DNA of 64,000 bases, taken from positions 43,753 through 107,752 of the forward strand of contig NZ_FNQY01000017.1 in assembly GCF_900107765.1 (NCBI RefSeq), written 5' to 3'. Of the stretch, positions 29,446-39,063 are shown in pieces. The stretch's first letter is position 1. Each line of letters starts with the position of its first letter. This stretch comes from Arachidicoccus rhizosphaerae. Its GTDB lineage: Bacteria; Bacteroidota; Bacteroidia; Chitinophagales; Chitinophagaceae. The notes below the pieces were generated by a model. It worked only from the letters and a program-made list of their open reading frames with translations, was not told the origin of the DNA and searched no databases. The position numbers were made by a program, and so were the translations under genes.

Positions 29446-30906
29446 TTAATTTTTATCAAACCAGAGTTTGGTAAAAAGATCATCGGTGCCCTGCTCGGCA
29501 ACTGCTGCTTTATAGGCTTTACCGTTAAGCGTTTGTTCGGTGGAGGGGTAAATAAAGCGAACCGGAATGTCATCACCATACTTGCCCGAAACTGCTGCTG
29601 TGAGTTGTGGGTAATCCAGTCTTCTCCACTCAGCGAAAGCTTCCAGTCCCTCTCCAAATAAGGATATCCATTTTTGATTGCCGATGGATTTTTTAAAGTT
29701 GCTGGCGTCATATTTAACGGAGGCCTGGTTGAGGTAACTGCTAATCTGAGACGCGTCCGTGATGCCATACTGGTTCAAAGAAGCCGTGATAGCCGATTGA
29801 TAAAGTGCGGCTGCATCCTCGCTACTCAGATTTCTTGCTGCAGCTTCAGCTCTTAAAAAAAGGACTTCACTGTAGGTCTGTAAGATGGCGGGTGCTGTGT
29901 CCTGCAGAAAATAGCTACCCGGTTTGGAGGTGTTGGCCAGTCCAAGGCTGTTGGCATCCGAAGTGGTAAGACCATTGGGGACACCGACGTATTTCGTGAT
30001 TGCGTTATTATCAGGAAGGCTGGCAAATACCGGCAACCTGGGGTCGTTCAGGCTATAGAGCTGGTCTACAACAGTCTTGGAAATGCGGTAGTCATTTCGG
30101 GTAGAGAAATTGGCGGCTACCGGATTCCAGTTGGGAGAAGCCTTGTATACGAACTGCGCATTCTGGCTATTGGATGCAATTAATTCGCCTGAAGAAAGGA
30201 CCTGCTGAACGGTGGCTTTAGCAAGCGTAGGATCAGCATCTGCGATTCTTAGAGCGATGCGCAGTTTCAGGCTGTTGGCAAATTTTCTCCAGTCGCTGAT
30301 GTTATTGCCATAAATCAAATCTCCTTCAATGGCTGTACCATTGGGGTCGAGTTGTGTTAGGGCGGTGTCCAGCTCGTTGAGAATACCGCTATATACTTCT
30401 TGCTGGCTGTCATAGGAAGCCAGAGAAGATGTTTCAATCTGACCGGCCTCACTATAAGGTACAGCGCCGAATGCATCGGTTAATAGCTGAAAGTTCCAGG
30501 CTCTGAGAACGTGTCCCACACCAACATAGTTATTATTTTGTTGTTTAACCCCTAACTGCATCATCACTTTAATGTCGGTTAAGGTACTGGAATATGTGGT
30601 TGTCCAGAGCGTGGAGAAACTGGAACCGTTAAATATATAACGATCAGGATCTGTGTACTGAATCATGGCCCACTGCTGGGTAATCAGCTGACTGGATGCG
30701 AAATTGCTGGATTGGCCCCAATAAACGTCGGCTCCTGTCTTTTCAGCCGCGCCCAACAGGTAATCGGGTTGTGGGTTTTCTACAGCATTGGGGTTTTTAT
30801 TGATTCTTACCAGCTCTTTTTTGCAGGAGCTGGCTGCCAGGACAAGTAGTCCGCTGATAAGTAAGGCACCCGGGCGAAGAAGTCTCTGGTATATTGAATA
30901 TTTCAT
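29446..30906 (-). CDS. SusD-like lipoprotein (SusD-like_2 type)
   Basis: A 486-residue lipoprotein with hydrophobic leader and AASSC lipobox (Cys28), followed by KKELVRINKNPNAVENPQPDYLLG, a typical opening of the SusD-like_2 family. The TPR-like core and C-terminal QTYSEVLFLRAEAAARNLSSEDAAALYQSAITASLNQYG support this. It follows its SusC partner by 10 bases on the minus strand. This SusD type is often linked to non-glycan or peptide substrates, and no glycoside hydrolase is nearby, so the ligand is unknown. Confidence 0.92.
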   Translation of the reverse strand: MKYSIYQRLLRPGALLISGLLVLAASSCKKELVRINKNPNAVENPQPDYLLGAAEKTGADVYWGQSSNFASSQLITQQWAMIQYTDPDRYIFNGSSFSTLWTTTYSSTLTDIKVMMQLGVKQQNNNYVGVGHVLRAWNFQLLTDAFGAVPYSEAGQIETSSLASYDSQQEVYSGILNELDTALTQLDPNGTAIEGDLIYGNNISDWRKFANSLKLRIALRIADADPTLAKATVQQVLSSGELIASNSQNAQFVYKASPNWNPVAANFSTRNDYRISKTVVDQLYSLNDPRLPVFASLPDNNAITKYVGVPNGLTTSDANSLGLANTSKPGSYFLQDTAPAILQTYSEVLFLRAEAAARNLSSEDAAALYQSAITASLNQYGITDASQISSYLNQASVKYDASNFKKSIGNQKWISLFGEGLEAFAEWRRLDYPQLTAAVSGKYGDDIPVRFIYPSTEQTLNGKAYKAAVAEQGTDDLFTKLWFDKN

Positions 30907-30916
30907 TTTTACGAGT

Positions 30917-33900
30917 TTAGAATTGAACAGTTAAATTAACGCCATAGCTTCTTGAGGTAGGCAGGGTCAGATCTTCGAGTCCCTGTGCATTACCTGTACT
31001 GAAGGCTGTTTCCGGATCGATGTTTGGCGCTTTTTTGTAAATAAAGAACAGGTTACGTCCAACGAGTGCTACACTGGCTCCCTGAATACCCATCCTGTTG
31101 AGCCAGGCTGCTGGGAGTTTATAACTCAGGTTGATTTCCCGGAACTTGACGTAACTGGCGTCATAAACATATTGCTCGTCTACAGAGGAGATGGTTTTGT
31201 AATATAAGGAAGCTGGTATGATCTGTGAATTAGCATCGCCGTCACTGGTATTGCCTTTGGCGATTATACCGTCATCATATAATTTTTCGCCATTGGGTGC
31301 ACTGCCACTGGCTGCTACCGGTAATTGTTTTTTGTCATCACCGGGATAATAATAACTAATGCCGCCAAATTCAGCACCACGTCCAGGAAGGGTAGAGGCG
31401 AGTACGCCAGTATACTGGCCTGTAGAATTTGTTCCCGAATAAATAGAGCCGCCCACGCTGGCATCGATTAAAAATGTCAGTCCCCAGCTTTTGTAACGCA
31501 GGGTATTGGTGAAGCCACCGGTCCAGTCCGGCGTGAAATGACCAAGGTCTTTGAGCGAAGGATCCGTCTGTGGCAGGCCGCTGGCGCTGATGACTATTTG
31601 ACCATTTGCATCCCGCTGATAGGCCGTGCCAATGATAGTGCCATAAGTCTTACCTACAGCAGCGACCACCTGTACTGTTCCATCTGTTCCCAGTGTATAG
31701 TTTTCCAATTCTCCCTGGTCATCCAGGTATTTGACTTCGCTTTTATTCAGGGCGAAATTAAGACCGAAATCCCAGCTCAGGTTTTGCTGTCTGACAGGAG
31801 TAACACCCAAAGCAATTTCAAGTCCTTTGTTATTGATTTTACCTGCGTTAAGCAGTTGCTGGGTATATCCGGAAGTTGGTGTAATGTCGACTTTCAGAAT
31901 CTGATTGAAACTGTTGGTATTATACAGGCTGATACCCAGAGTCGTCCTGCTGTGAAAGAAACCAAGATCCAGGCCCAGCTCAGTGGAGGTGGTGGATTCA
32001 CTGCGGATATTTGAATTCATCTGAATGCCAGAAGTGGATAGCAGCGGATTAGACCCAAAAAGTGAAAATCCGTAGGTATTATATAACTGGTAAGGGTCGG
32101 TATCCGCTCCGACTTTTGCCCAGCCGCCTCTTATTTTACCATAACTTAAGGTATTGCTGCTGATTTTTAATAAATCGGTAAATACCAGGGTTCCGTTGAT
32201 GGATGGGTAAAAGTAGGAAAGGTTGTCAGAAGGCAGGGTGCTGGACCAGTCATTTCTCGCAGTAGCATTGATAAAGGCGTAGTTGCGGAATCCTATCTGG
32301 GCGGAGCCATATAAGCTGTATACCTTCAGATGACTGTAATAATTGCTGGAAACCAGGGGGTCTCTGGAGTTGTCCAGGGTATAAATACCACCAACGGCTA
32401 ATCTGGGAGCCTTCTGGTCATTCTCTTCATAGGTTTTATTACGGATATTGCCACCGGCCAGAATATTTACAGAGAAATCGCTATTGAGTTGGTGATCATA
32501 GTTTAAAGTAGCTTCCGTGTTGTTTTCATTGAGACTATAGGCAATTTCCTCATAAGAGCCGTAAGGAGTGCCACTGGTGCCGTAGGCAATCTTAAGTTTT
32601 CTGCGGTCATTATAATAATCCGTTCCGCTGTGGAAATGCGCTGTCAGTCCCTGTGTGATCTCGTAGGTAAGCCCGATGTCGCCGATCAGACGGTCTCTTC
32701 TCTGTTCTACTGTATTTTCATAGGCCCCGAAATATGGATTAGGGTAATAGGCGTTATTCCAGTTGTCAGGGCTACCGGTGGTAAAATAACTATCCTTTAA
32801 AGATTGCATATCCACTTGTCTTCCAAACCAGGTAAACTGCAACATGGTACTGGTAGCGCGCTTACCTCCAACTCCCGGAAGATTGGGTGCAGCCGTTATT
32901 AAGTAGTTGGCAACAGCAGACAGGCTTAATTTATCGGTGATTTTGAAATTAGTGTTCAGGGATATATTCCTTTTATTAAGTTTGGAATTGGGAATAACAC
33001 CCGTCTGGTGTCCGTCATTAAAGCCCAGTCGGTAACTGAATTTATCACCGGCATCCGCAATTGAAATGCTGTTATTGGTAGAAAAACCGGTCTTGAAAAA
33101 ATCTTTAACATTGTCCGGGTGTGCGACAAACGGTACTGCTTCGCCGTTGGAGCCAAATTGCGGAATCAACTGGCCTTCCATTCTGGGTCCCCAGCTCTCA
33201 TCCACATTGTCATTCAGACCTCCGCCGTTGCCATCTACATAACTAAATTCCCCATTACCTCCCTGACCGAATACATTCTGGTAATCAGGTAGGCTTAACA
33301 AGCTACTGAAAGTGTTATTGGAGTTAAGGGTAATGCCCAGGCCTTTTCTTTTCTTTCCGGCTTTTGTTTTAATGAGGATGACGCCGTGTGCCGCGCGGCT
33401 ACCATAAAGAGCGGCTGCATTCGGCCCTTTTAATACACTGACAGATTCTATATCCTCAGAATTTAAATCGGCAATGGCATTGGAATAGTCCCTGGAACCA
33501 CCGGCACCTAACTGTGAGTTGTCCACAGGAACGCCATCTACGATAAATAAGGGTTGGTTATCCCCTGCAATGGAAGTCTCTCCCCGGATAATAATTCTGG
33601 AGGAGCCCATGTCGCCCTGTGAATTTGTAACGCGAACCCCTGCAATTTTACCGGAAAGATCATTCACCAGATTGGGTGTCTGGGTTGTATTGAGTTGCTC
33701 TGATTTTAGTTCCTGTACGGCGTAACCTAGAGACTTTTTTTCTTTGGAGATACCTAGTGCTGTCACGACGACTTCACTGAGCTCACCTGCCGCCTGATGC
33801 AAGGTTACTTTTATTGGCGTATTTAAGCTAGAAATAACCAATTGTGTGGACTCATATCCGATATAAGTAAAACTGAGTGTATCACCTACATTGGCATCCA

Positions 33901-34081
33901 GATTAAAATTACCCAGATTAGTAGAGAGGGTGGCTTTACCGCCTAAAACCCGGATACTGACTCCGGAGAGAGGCTGACCGGTCTCTGACTGGACGGTTCC
34001 CTGGATGGGCTGTTTAAGCTGCGCCTGCAAATGCAGACCAATCAGTATCAGCAACAGGGTAAATACATAACGATGTTTCAT
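30917..34081 (-). CDS. SusC/RagA-type TonB-linked outer-membrane receptor
   Basis: About 1054 residues from the Met at 34081, which opens a proper signal peptide (KHRYVFTLLLILIGLHLQAQ); 88 residues of open frame upstream lack coding character. Domains in order: carboxypeptidase-like beta-sandwich (IQGTVQSETGQPLSGVSIRVLG...FTYIGYES, residues 25-85), TonB-linked plug (SYGYAVQELKSEQLN-like segment, NLVNDLSGKIAGVRV, IIRGETSIAGDNQPLFIVDGVPVDN, SVLKGPNAAALYGSRA), then the 22-strand barrel ending in LTVQF with a terminal Phe. It pairs with the SusD gene downstream. Two palindromes upstream may control it. Confidence 0.95.
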   Translation of the reverse strand: MKHRYVFTLLLILIGLHLQAQLKQPIQGTVQSETGQPLSGVSIRVLGGKATLSTNLGNFNLDANVGDTLSFTYIGYESTQLVISSLNTPIKVTLHQAAGELSEVVVTALGISKEKKSLGYAVQELKSEQLNTTQTPNLVNDLSGKIAGVRVTNSQGDMGSSRIIIRGETSIAGDNQPLFIVDGVPVDNSQLGAGGSRDYSNAIADLNSEDIESVSVLKGPNAAALYGSRAAHGVILIKTKAGKKRKGLGITLNSNNTFSSLLSLPDYQNVFGQGGNGEFSYVDGNGGGLNDNVDESWGPRMEGQLIPQFGSNGEAVPFVAHPDNVKDFFKTGFSTNNSISIADAGDKFSYRLGFNDGHQTGVIPNSKLNKRNISLNTNFKITDKLSLSAVANYLITAAPNLPGVGGKRATSTMLQFTWFGRQVDMQSLKDSYFTTGSPDNWNNAYYPNPYFGAYENTVEQRRDRLIGDIGLTYEITQGLTAHFHSGTDYYNDRRKLKIAYGTSGTPYGSYEEIAYSLNENNTEATLNYDHQLNSDFSVNILAGGNIRNKTYEENDQKAPRLAVGGIYTLDNSRDPLVSSNYYSHLKVYSLYGSAQIGFRNYAFINATARNDWSSTLPSDNLSYFYPSINGTLVFTDLLKISSNTLSYGKIRGGWAKVGADTDPYQLYNTYGFSLFGSNPLLSTSGIQMNSNIRSESTTSTELGLDLGFFHSRTTLGISLYNTNSFNQILKVDITPTSGYTQQLLNAGKINNKGLEIALGVTPVRQQNLSWDFGLNFALNKSEVKYLDDQGELENYTLGTDGTVQVVAAVGKTYGTIIGTAYQRDANGQIVISASGLPQTDPSLKDLGHFTPDWTGGFTNTLRYKSWGLTFLIDASVGGSIYSGTNSTGQYTGVLASTLPGRGAEFGGISYYYPGDDKKQLPVAASGSAPNGEKLYDDGIIAKGNTSDGDANSQIIPASLYYKTISSVDEQYVYDASYVKFREINLSYKLPAAWLNRMGIQGASVALVGRNLFFIYKKAPNIDPETAFSTGNAQGLEDLTLPTSRSYGVNLTVQF

Positions 34082-34182
34082 CTGATGATAGTTTATGATA
34101 TTTAATGGAAAATTTGGTTTCTTTTGAATAGAAGAATGCTGCAACCTGCTGATTAAAGCTGTATTCTTCTTGTAAATTTTTG

Positions 34183-34208
34183 AATGACAACTATATATAG
34201 TTGTCATT
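34183..34208. promoter_or_regulatory. 26-bp perfect palindrome upstream of the susC-like gene
   Basis: Arms AATGACAACTATA and TATAGTTGTCATT meet with no spacer. About 75 bases further upstream, TGAATGGCAACTAATA repeats one arm with small changes. The palindrome lies about 100 bases from the susC start, a place suited to a regulator or to transcription start control. Confidence 0.55.
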
Positions 34209-34622
34209 AGTGTGCAAAAGATCCCGTCAGGTTTGCCGGAAAATCGGTGGCTTATCCGTGGGATGATTGCCATTGAATGGCAACTAATAAATGTCTTTAA
34301 TGCTGTAGGCTTGTAATAATCGGAGTACCGTTTGACCCCTGTCATTTACCAACAATATGCAGGATGCCCCATTTGCCTGCAAATAAATTTGCTTCAGTAA
34401 TTGCCAGATTTTATTTGACTTACCAGGGTTTAATTACCCTGAGAAAATAAACCCATACTGCGTTGAAAATGAAAAAGGTAAACTCCTGCTTTCAGCTCCT
34501 ATGTTAGCAACAACAATGATTTTTTATCATGCTAAGGATTAAGTGTACCTGTTTTTTCTTGTAGTTCTTCATTATCTCTATACTTGTAATGGTGTTAAGC
34601 CGATGCAAAGATAGGGCGGTTT

Positions 34623-34651
34623 TTTTAGTCTACAAATATAATAGACTAAAA
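34623..34651. promoter_or_regulatory. Palindromic putative operator upstream of the TlpA-like gene
   Basis: TTTTAGTCTA (34623-34632) and TAGACTAAAA (34642-34651) are perfect 10-bp arms around the 9-base CAAATATAA. A -7-type box TACCTTTG follows at 34675-34682. The cognate regulator is unknown. Confidence 0.55.
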
Positions 34652-34804
34652 TTTAAAAATTAAATCAACTGCCTTACCTTTGAGCCGTCAAAGAGAACTT
34701 TGGCAGGATGTGTAATACTATAACAAGAAAGATCTCCAGGGAACGGGCTGTATTGTATAATGGAACGATTCTTTGACAGTTTCCTGAGCATTAATATTTT
34801 AACC

Positions 34805-36025
34805 ATGAAAAAAATTAGCATTTTAGCTGTATTGACTCTTTTATTTGCCAGTGCCCATGCGCAGGTAGACGCCTTTAATTGGCGGGCTGTGATTCACCGG
34901 CCTGATGGTAATGGCATTGTTTTTAATCTGAGGACTGCCATAGAACATGATTCTCTCATATTTTATGTAGTCAACGGGAAAGAGCAAATGCGGGTGCCGG
35001 CAGTAGCGCAGAAAGGAGATTCTTTACTTATTGATATGCCTGTATTTGAGTCAGGCTTTAAATTTAAAGTTATCAATAAGGATAGTCTCAGTGGTATTTG
35101 GCACAGGGCTTCTGTCAGCAAAGAGATTGTGCTGCCTTTAACGGCTTCTGCACGTAACCCCGAGCGTTTTTTACCGGTCCATGGTGCACCGCTAACGAAT
35201 CTGGAAGGTAAATGGCAGGTTAATTATAAAGATGCCGCCGGGGAAGTTTCTCCTGCCATATTTACTTTCCACCAAAATGATAACCTTATAACGGGGTCCG
35301 TACTGACGCCTTTTGGAGATGATAGGTATCTGGAAGGGATCTTGACTGGTGATTCCTTATATTTTTCTGGTTTTGACGGTATCCATAGTTTGCTGCTTAA
35401 GGCTAAAATAAACGGCGATTCATTAACCGGTCTTCAGTTTAGTGGTGCCACTAGTAAGGAAGAATTTACGGCCTATAAAACGGATAATCCAACCTTGCCC
35501 AATGAAGCTGCTATGTTTTTAAAACCGGGAGAAAGCGGTCATTTAAATTTTACTTTTAAGGATTTAAATGGCAAGGATGTTTCCATTAACGATCCCCGAT
35601 TTAAGAATAAAGTGGTGATTATTGATCTAATGGGCTCTTGGTGTCCTAATTGTATGGATGAGACAGCTTTTTTAAGTCAGTATTATAATGCAAATAAGGA
35701 TAAAGGAGTGGAGGTAATCAGTCTGGCTTATGAACTGACAACGGATTTTGAAAGATCTAAAAAGAGTCTGATGAAGTTCCAAAAGGCTTATGATATACAA
35801 TATCCTGTATTAATAACCGGGGTGACAGTAACTGATAAAGACAGAACTAGTAAAACCCTGCCGCAATTTACGGATATTAAAATGTTCCCCACTACTATTA
35901 TCCTGGATAAAACAGGTAAGGTAGTAAAAATAGATACTGGGTTTCAGGGGCCTGGAACCGGTTCTTACTATACGAATTATGTCAAAGAGTTTAATGAGCT
36001 GATGAACAAATTATTAGCGGAATAA
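34805..36025 (+). CDS. TlpA-family thioredoxin-like protein, secreted
   Basis: About 406 residues from ATG 34805, which begins a clean signal peptide (KKISILAVLTLLFASAHAQ). The N-terminal 240 residues are beta-rich and of unknown type; the C-terminal part is a TlpA/ResA thioredoxin domain with GSWCPNCMDE, so the redox cysteines are Cys280 and Cys283, and a cis-Pro in KMFPTTIILDKTGK. Such periplasmic proteins reduce disulfides, often of c-type cytochromes or of partner lipoproteins. It is divergent from the susC/susD pair and shares its control region. Confidence 0.9.
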   Translation: MKKISILAVLTLLFASAHAQVDAFNWRAVIHRPDGNGIVFNLRTAIEHDSLIFYVVNGKEQMRVPAVAQKGDSLLIDMPVFESGFKFKVINKDSLSGIWHRASVSKEIVLPLTASARNPERFLPVHGAPLTNLEGKWQVNYKDAAGEVSPAIFTFHQNDNLITGSVLTPFGDDRYLEGILTGDSLYFSGFDGIHSLLLKAKINGDSLTGLQFSGATSKEEFTAYKTDNPTLPNEAAMFLKPGESGHLNFTFKDLNGKDVSINDPRFKNKVVIIDLMGSWCPNCMDETAFLSQYYNANKDKGVEVISLAYELTTDFERSKKSLMKFQKAYDIQYPVLITGVTVTDKDRTSKTLPQFTDIKMFPTTIILDKTGKVVKIDTGFQGPGTGSYYTNYVKEFNELMNKLLAE

Positions 36026-36069
36026 AAAATTATTTCCCGGAAAATTTTGATGACATTAGTTGTATCATT

Positions 36070-37074
36070 TTAGCTATGTTTAAGATACCGGTAAACTGAA
36101 GGGTTTACCGGATGCGGCATTCTTTCTTGTCGAAGAGCGTGTATAATGTTCAAAGCAGCCTGTTTGCTAAGTAATGTTTTGGCTTCATGCGTCGCAAGGG
36201 CAATGCCTGGTAAAACACATACATTGGGGTGATGTAATAAGGGATGGTGACCGGAGATAGCGGCGACGGTGCCTGCTAAATCTAGTCCGGCTCCCCAAAT
36301 CCATCCTTCGTAGACAGCTCTAGTGAGTGCCAGCTGATCATGAATCTTTGGATGGGATGTATTGATGAAAATGGCTGTAGGTTTCATGGCATAGAATGCA
36401 TGCTGGTTGAAAAAACCGGTGGAATCCAGATTTAAGGGGGCATGTACGGAAAGCACGTCACTTGTTTTTAAAAGGATATCTAACGGGACATAATGAGCAT
36501 CCAATTGTTTTTCCAACGCCCTGTTCGGTGATCTGTTGTGATAAATAACCTGCATTTGCAAACTACGTTTAAATAAACCTGCTACAGTGGCTCCTATTTT
36601 ACCCAGTCCGTAAATCCCCAGGGTTTTATGCATGAGTGTCTGGCCGTCAAATGCACCTGGTAATCCATTGAGCCATTGATTGGTTAAAATTCTGTCATGG
36701 TGCATAAGCAACTTTCTGCTTGCAGAAAGAGCCAACATGAGCGTGGTTTCTGCCACGGCTTCATTACAAATATTTAATGCATTATTAGGTACATAACCGA
36801 CGGGAATATTATTTTTGGAGGCCCATTTTTGGGCAACAGTGTAATGGTAGGGGAGGCCGATACTCACTGCTTTTAAATGCCTGCTTGCTTCAAAAAATGA
36901 TTTTGGGAATGGAAGGTTTAGCATCGTTATCACCGCATCAAATGTCTTCGACTTTTCGATTAATTCCTGAGTGGACCATTCAGCTGCGTCTATTGCGAGA
37001 ATAACCTCGTGCCCTTCCTTTTTAAGCATTTTTAAGCCCAGCTCTGGTAACGGGCCTGCTGAAAGAATTTTCAT
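36070..37074 (-). CDS. D-2-hydroxyacid dehydrogenase-family protein lacking the catalytic triad
   Basis: About 334 residues from Met at 37074 (an alternative start is 37095). The fold is a D-isomer 2-hydroxyacid dehydrogenase with the NAD-binding GLGKIG and VLSVHAPLN. But the three catalytic residues known for the family are changed. The Arg in the usual NxxRG is His-Pro here (INTSHPKIHD); the Glu in DVFxxEP is missing (GLDLAGTVAA); and the His in TPHIxG is Gly (VLPGIALATHEA). The protein probably still binds NAD(H) but may not act as a dehydrogenase, or it uses another mechanism. It is convergent with the tlpA-like gene, 44 bases apart. Confidence 0.85.
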   Translation of the reverse strand: MKILSAGPLPELGLKMLKKEGHEVILAIDAAEWSTQELIEKSKTFDAVITMLNLPFPKSFFEASRHLKAVSIGLPYHYTVAQKWASKNNIPVGYVPNNALNICNEAVAETTLMLALSASRKLLMHHDRILTNQWLNGLPGAFDGQTLMHKTLGIYGLGKIGATVAGLFKRSLQMQVIYHNRSPNRALEKQLDAHYVPLDILLKTSDVLSVHAPLNLDSTGFFNQHAFYAMKPTAIFINTSHPKIHDQLALTRAVYEGWIWGAGLDLAGTVAAISGHHPLLHHPNVCVLPGIALATHEAKTLLSKQAALNIIHALRQERMPHPVNPSVYRYLKHS

Positions 37075-37145
37075 ATGATATTTTTTATATGGCATTTCAA
37101 AGATAAGACATCTGGGTTATATCAGTTAATTGGAATATGAAGATG

Positions 37146-37181
37146 AAAAAACCGGCAACTTTTAATGGATGCCGGTTTTTT
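37146..37181 (-). terminator. Terminator downstream of the subtilase gene
   Basis: Perfect 11-bp arms AAAAACCGGCA (37146-37156) and TGCCGGTTTTT (37170-37180). Read on the minus strand the A-run becomes a U-run, so it ends the subtilase transcript before the dehydrogenase gene. Confidence 0.85.
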
Positions 37182-37222
37182 GAGAAGCTATGCAATTTAT
37201 TTTATAGAAAAATATTTGTCCT

Positions 37223-38872
37223 TTATTTTTGACCAGGTGTCTTTTTAAGGGAGAATTGATGGTCTTGCATCATTTTTATGGCATTGTATAAATTGACGAT
37301 GCCACCTGTTACGCATAAATCGCTCAGTTTTACTTTTTCTCCTGTTGCAGGGTTAATAACAGGGAAGTTGATTTTGGTGACGGAAGCCATTATTAGTTGT
37401 TTTACTTCTGGAGCTGAAAGTTCCGGATAATACGAACGAATTGCTGCTGCGACACCCGCAACAACTGGAGAGGCCATACTTGTCCCGCTAAGAGAACCAT
37501 AGTTGTCTTTGCCCGGTAATGTTGAGTATATCTCCACTCCAGGTGCAAAAACATCTACTGCGGTTTTTGAGAAATTTGAGAAGTCGGCCACCAGGTCATC
37601 TTCCATAGCTCCGCTTGCACCCACCGTTATAACATTATCAAATTCTTTGCTATTATCTGGACCGTAATATTGGGTAGGGTAGTTAGGCTGTCCTGTGATA
37701 TCTTCTCCATCATTACCTGCAGCATGAACTAGCAGGACGTCATGTTGCTGGGCATACCTGATGGCACCTTCAACCCAGGATCTGTTAGGAGAAATTGGTT
37801 TACCAAAGCTCATGTTAATTACTTTGGCGCCATGGTCTACTGCATATCGGATGGCAAGGGCTACATCCTTATCGTGTTCATCTCCGCTACCTGGAACTGT
37901 TCTGACTTCAATTAATGCGACATTATCTGCAATCCCATCCATGCCCAGATTATTATTACGGGAAGCTCCAATTATTCCTGATACATGTGTACCGTGCATG
38001 ACATCCCCTGCAGAGATATTATCATTGCCATAGTATTTGTCATTAAAGTCATCATAATTGTCCTTAACTATGTTTTGGCGGTAATTAGGAGGTGCTACAT
38101 CGGGCAGCTTATTGACTTCTTTAAGGCTATCTAATAAGCTGTTGATTTTGGCTGGCAAGGTAATATTAGTAGTGCCAGGGCCAACTTTGTCAAGTAAAAT
38201 GGTATATATCTGCTTTTCCGCACTTGTTTTTCTGTCTATGGGTTCATAAGCTTTTACGTCTTCCAGATTAAAAGTGTCTTTTAAAAGCACTTTACTAAAA
38301 TCGCTGATCTGGGGTAACAGGCTGGAGATCCTCTCCAGTGCTCCGGCTTCTTTGGCCGCGTCCGTTGCCGTAAGTTCGATGTTCTTTGCCTGAATCCAGG
38401 TGCGGTAATGTACCCTTTCCTTTTGTGGAACCTGATTGGAATCTTTAATATTTTCAAACTGGGATTTGTACTGAAAATAATACCTGGTTGACTCTCTGGT
38501 GTCTTCAGTGACATTTGAGGTGTCAGATTTGCCACCCAGGAAATTCCAACCATAATAATCATCGACATAACCGTCTTTGTCATTATCCTGATGGTCATTG
38601 GGTATCTCTTTGGGGTTATGCCAAAGGACGTCCTTCAAATCTTCCTGTAGTGTGTCGGCCCCCGAGTCAACGATGCCCACAATAACTTTTTGGCCGGTTT
38701 TACCTTTTAAGAGTTCTGAATAAGTTCGGTTTGCGGATACTCCGTATACACTATCATGAATAGGGTCCAGCATATGCCAGCTTAATGGCACCTGAAATGA
38801 TTCTGATTGGGCTCTAAGCGCTGAGTTGCAGATGAATAGAAATGCCGCAAAACCTATTAACTTTTTTATCAT
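37223..38872 (-). CDS. Secreted S8-family subtilisin-like serine protease with long D-H insert
   Basis: A 549-residue protein with signal peptide (IKKLIGFAAFLFICNSALRAQ). The catalytic triad is complete: Asp69 in GIVDSGADTLQ, His293 in HGTHVSG, Ser465 in SGTSMASP, with the oxyanion Asn386 in AAGNDG. The gap between Asp and His is about 220 residues instead of about 30, filled by an acidic, Ca-binding-like segment (DNDKDGYVDDYYGWN) and a helical insert around residues 135-285. That insert is typical of a Bacteroidota subgroup. There is no C-terminal sorting domain, so export is probably by Sec to the periplasm or outer membrane. Confidence 0.93.
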   Translation of the reverse strand: MIKKLIGFAAFLFICNSALRAQSESFQVPLSWHMLDPIHDSVYGVSANRTYSELLKGKTGQKVIVGIVDSGADTLQEDLKDVLWHNPKEIPNDHQDNDKDGYVDDYYGWNFLGGKSDTSNVTEDTRESTRYYFQYKSQFENIKDSNQVPQKERVHYRTWIQAKNIELTATDAAKEAGALERISSLLPQISDFSKVLLKDTFNLEDVKAYEPIDRKTSAEKQIYTILLDKVGPGTTNITLPAKINSLLDSLKEVNKLPDVAPPNYRQNIVKDNYDDFNDKYYGNDNISAGDVMHGTHVSGIIGASRNNNLGMDGIADNVALIEVRTVPGSGDEHDKDVALAIRYAVDHGAKVINMSFGKPISPNRSWVEGAIRYAQQHDVLLVHAAGNDGEDITGQPNYPTQYYGPDNSKEFDNVITVGASGAMEDDLVADFSNFSKTAVDVFAPGVEIYSTLPGKDNYGSLSGTSMASPVVAGVAAAIRSYYPELSAPEVKQLIMASVTKINFPVINPATGEKVKLSDLCVTGGIVNLYNAIKMMQDHQFSLKKTPGQK

Positions 38873-39041
38873 ATTGTCCTGTTTTTCCTAGATATTAAGA
38901 CTGCAAGATACCTATTCAGGGCTATCTTAATCCCAAAAAATTATGAATATTTGTTATTATTGCACGTATTTTTAGAAATTCTTATCATAATTCCGACAAG
39001 TTATAATTATAGACCAGCCATATTACTGCCTTTATAAATTG

Positions 39042-39049
39042 TATTTTTG
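39042..39049 (+). promoter_or_regulatory. Candidate -7 box of mnmE
   Basis: TATTTTTG fits TANNTTTG and lies 15 bases before the start codon, giving a very short leader. No convincing -33 element at the preferred spacing. Confidence 0.35.
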
Positions 39050-39063
39050 CACAAATCGGACTC

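Larger units (their letters stand above)
34082..34804. other. Long divergent intergenic region between susC-like and tlpA-like genes
   Basis: 723 bases with no credible gene. It carries a 26-bp perfect palindrome (34183-34208), a half-copy of it near 34273-34288, a second 10-bp-arm palindrome (34623-34651), and a -7-like box TACCTTTG (34675-34682) for the plus-strand gene. This density suggests shared control of two divergent units. Confidence 0.5.

Noticed and set aside
34082..34345. N-terminal extension of the susC-like frame
   Set aside because: The signal peptide begins at 34081; the extension contains the palindrome and no export signal.
36088..36111. CCGGTAAAC/GTTTACCGG hairpin at the convergent end of the dehydrogenase and tlpA-like genes
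   Set aside because: It lies within coding sequence and has no T-run on either strand, so I do not call it a terminator.
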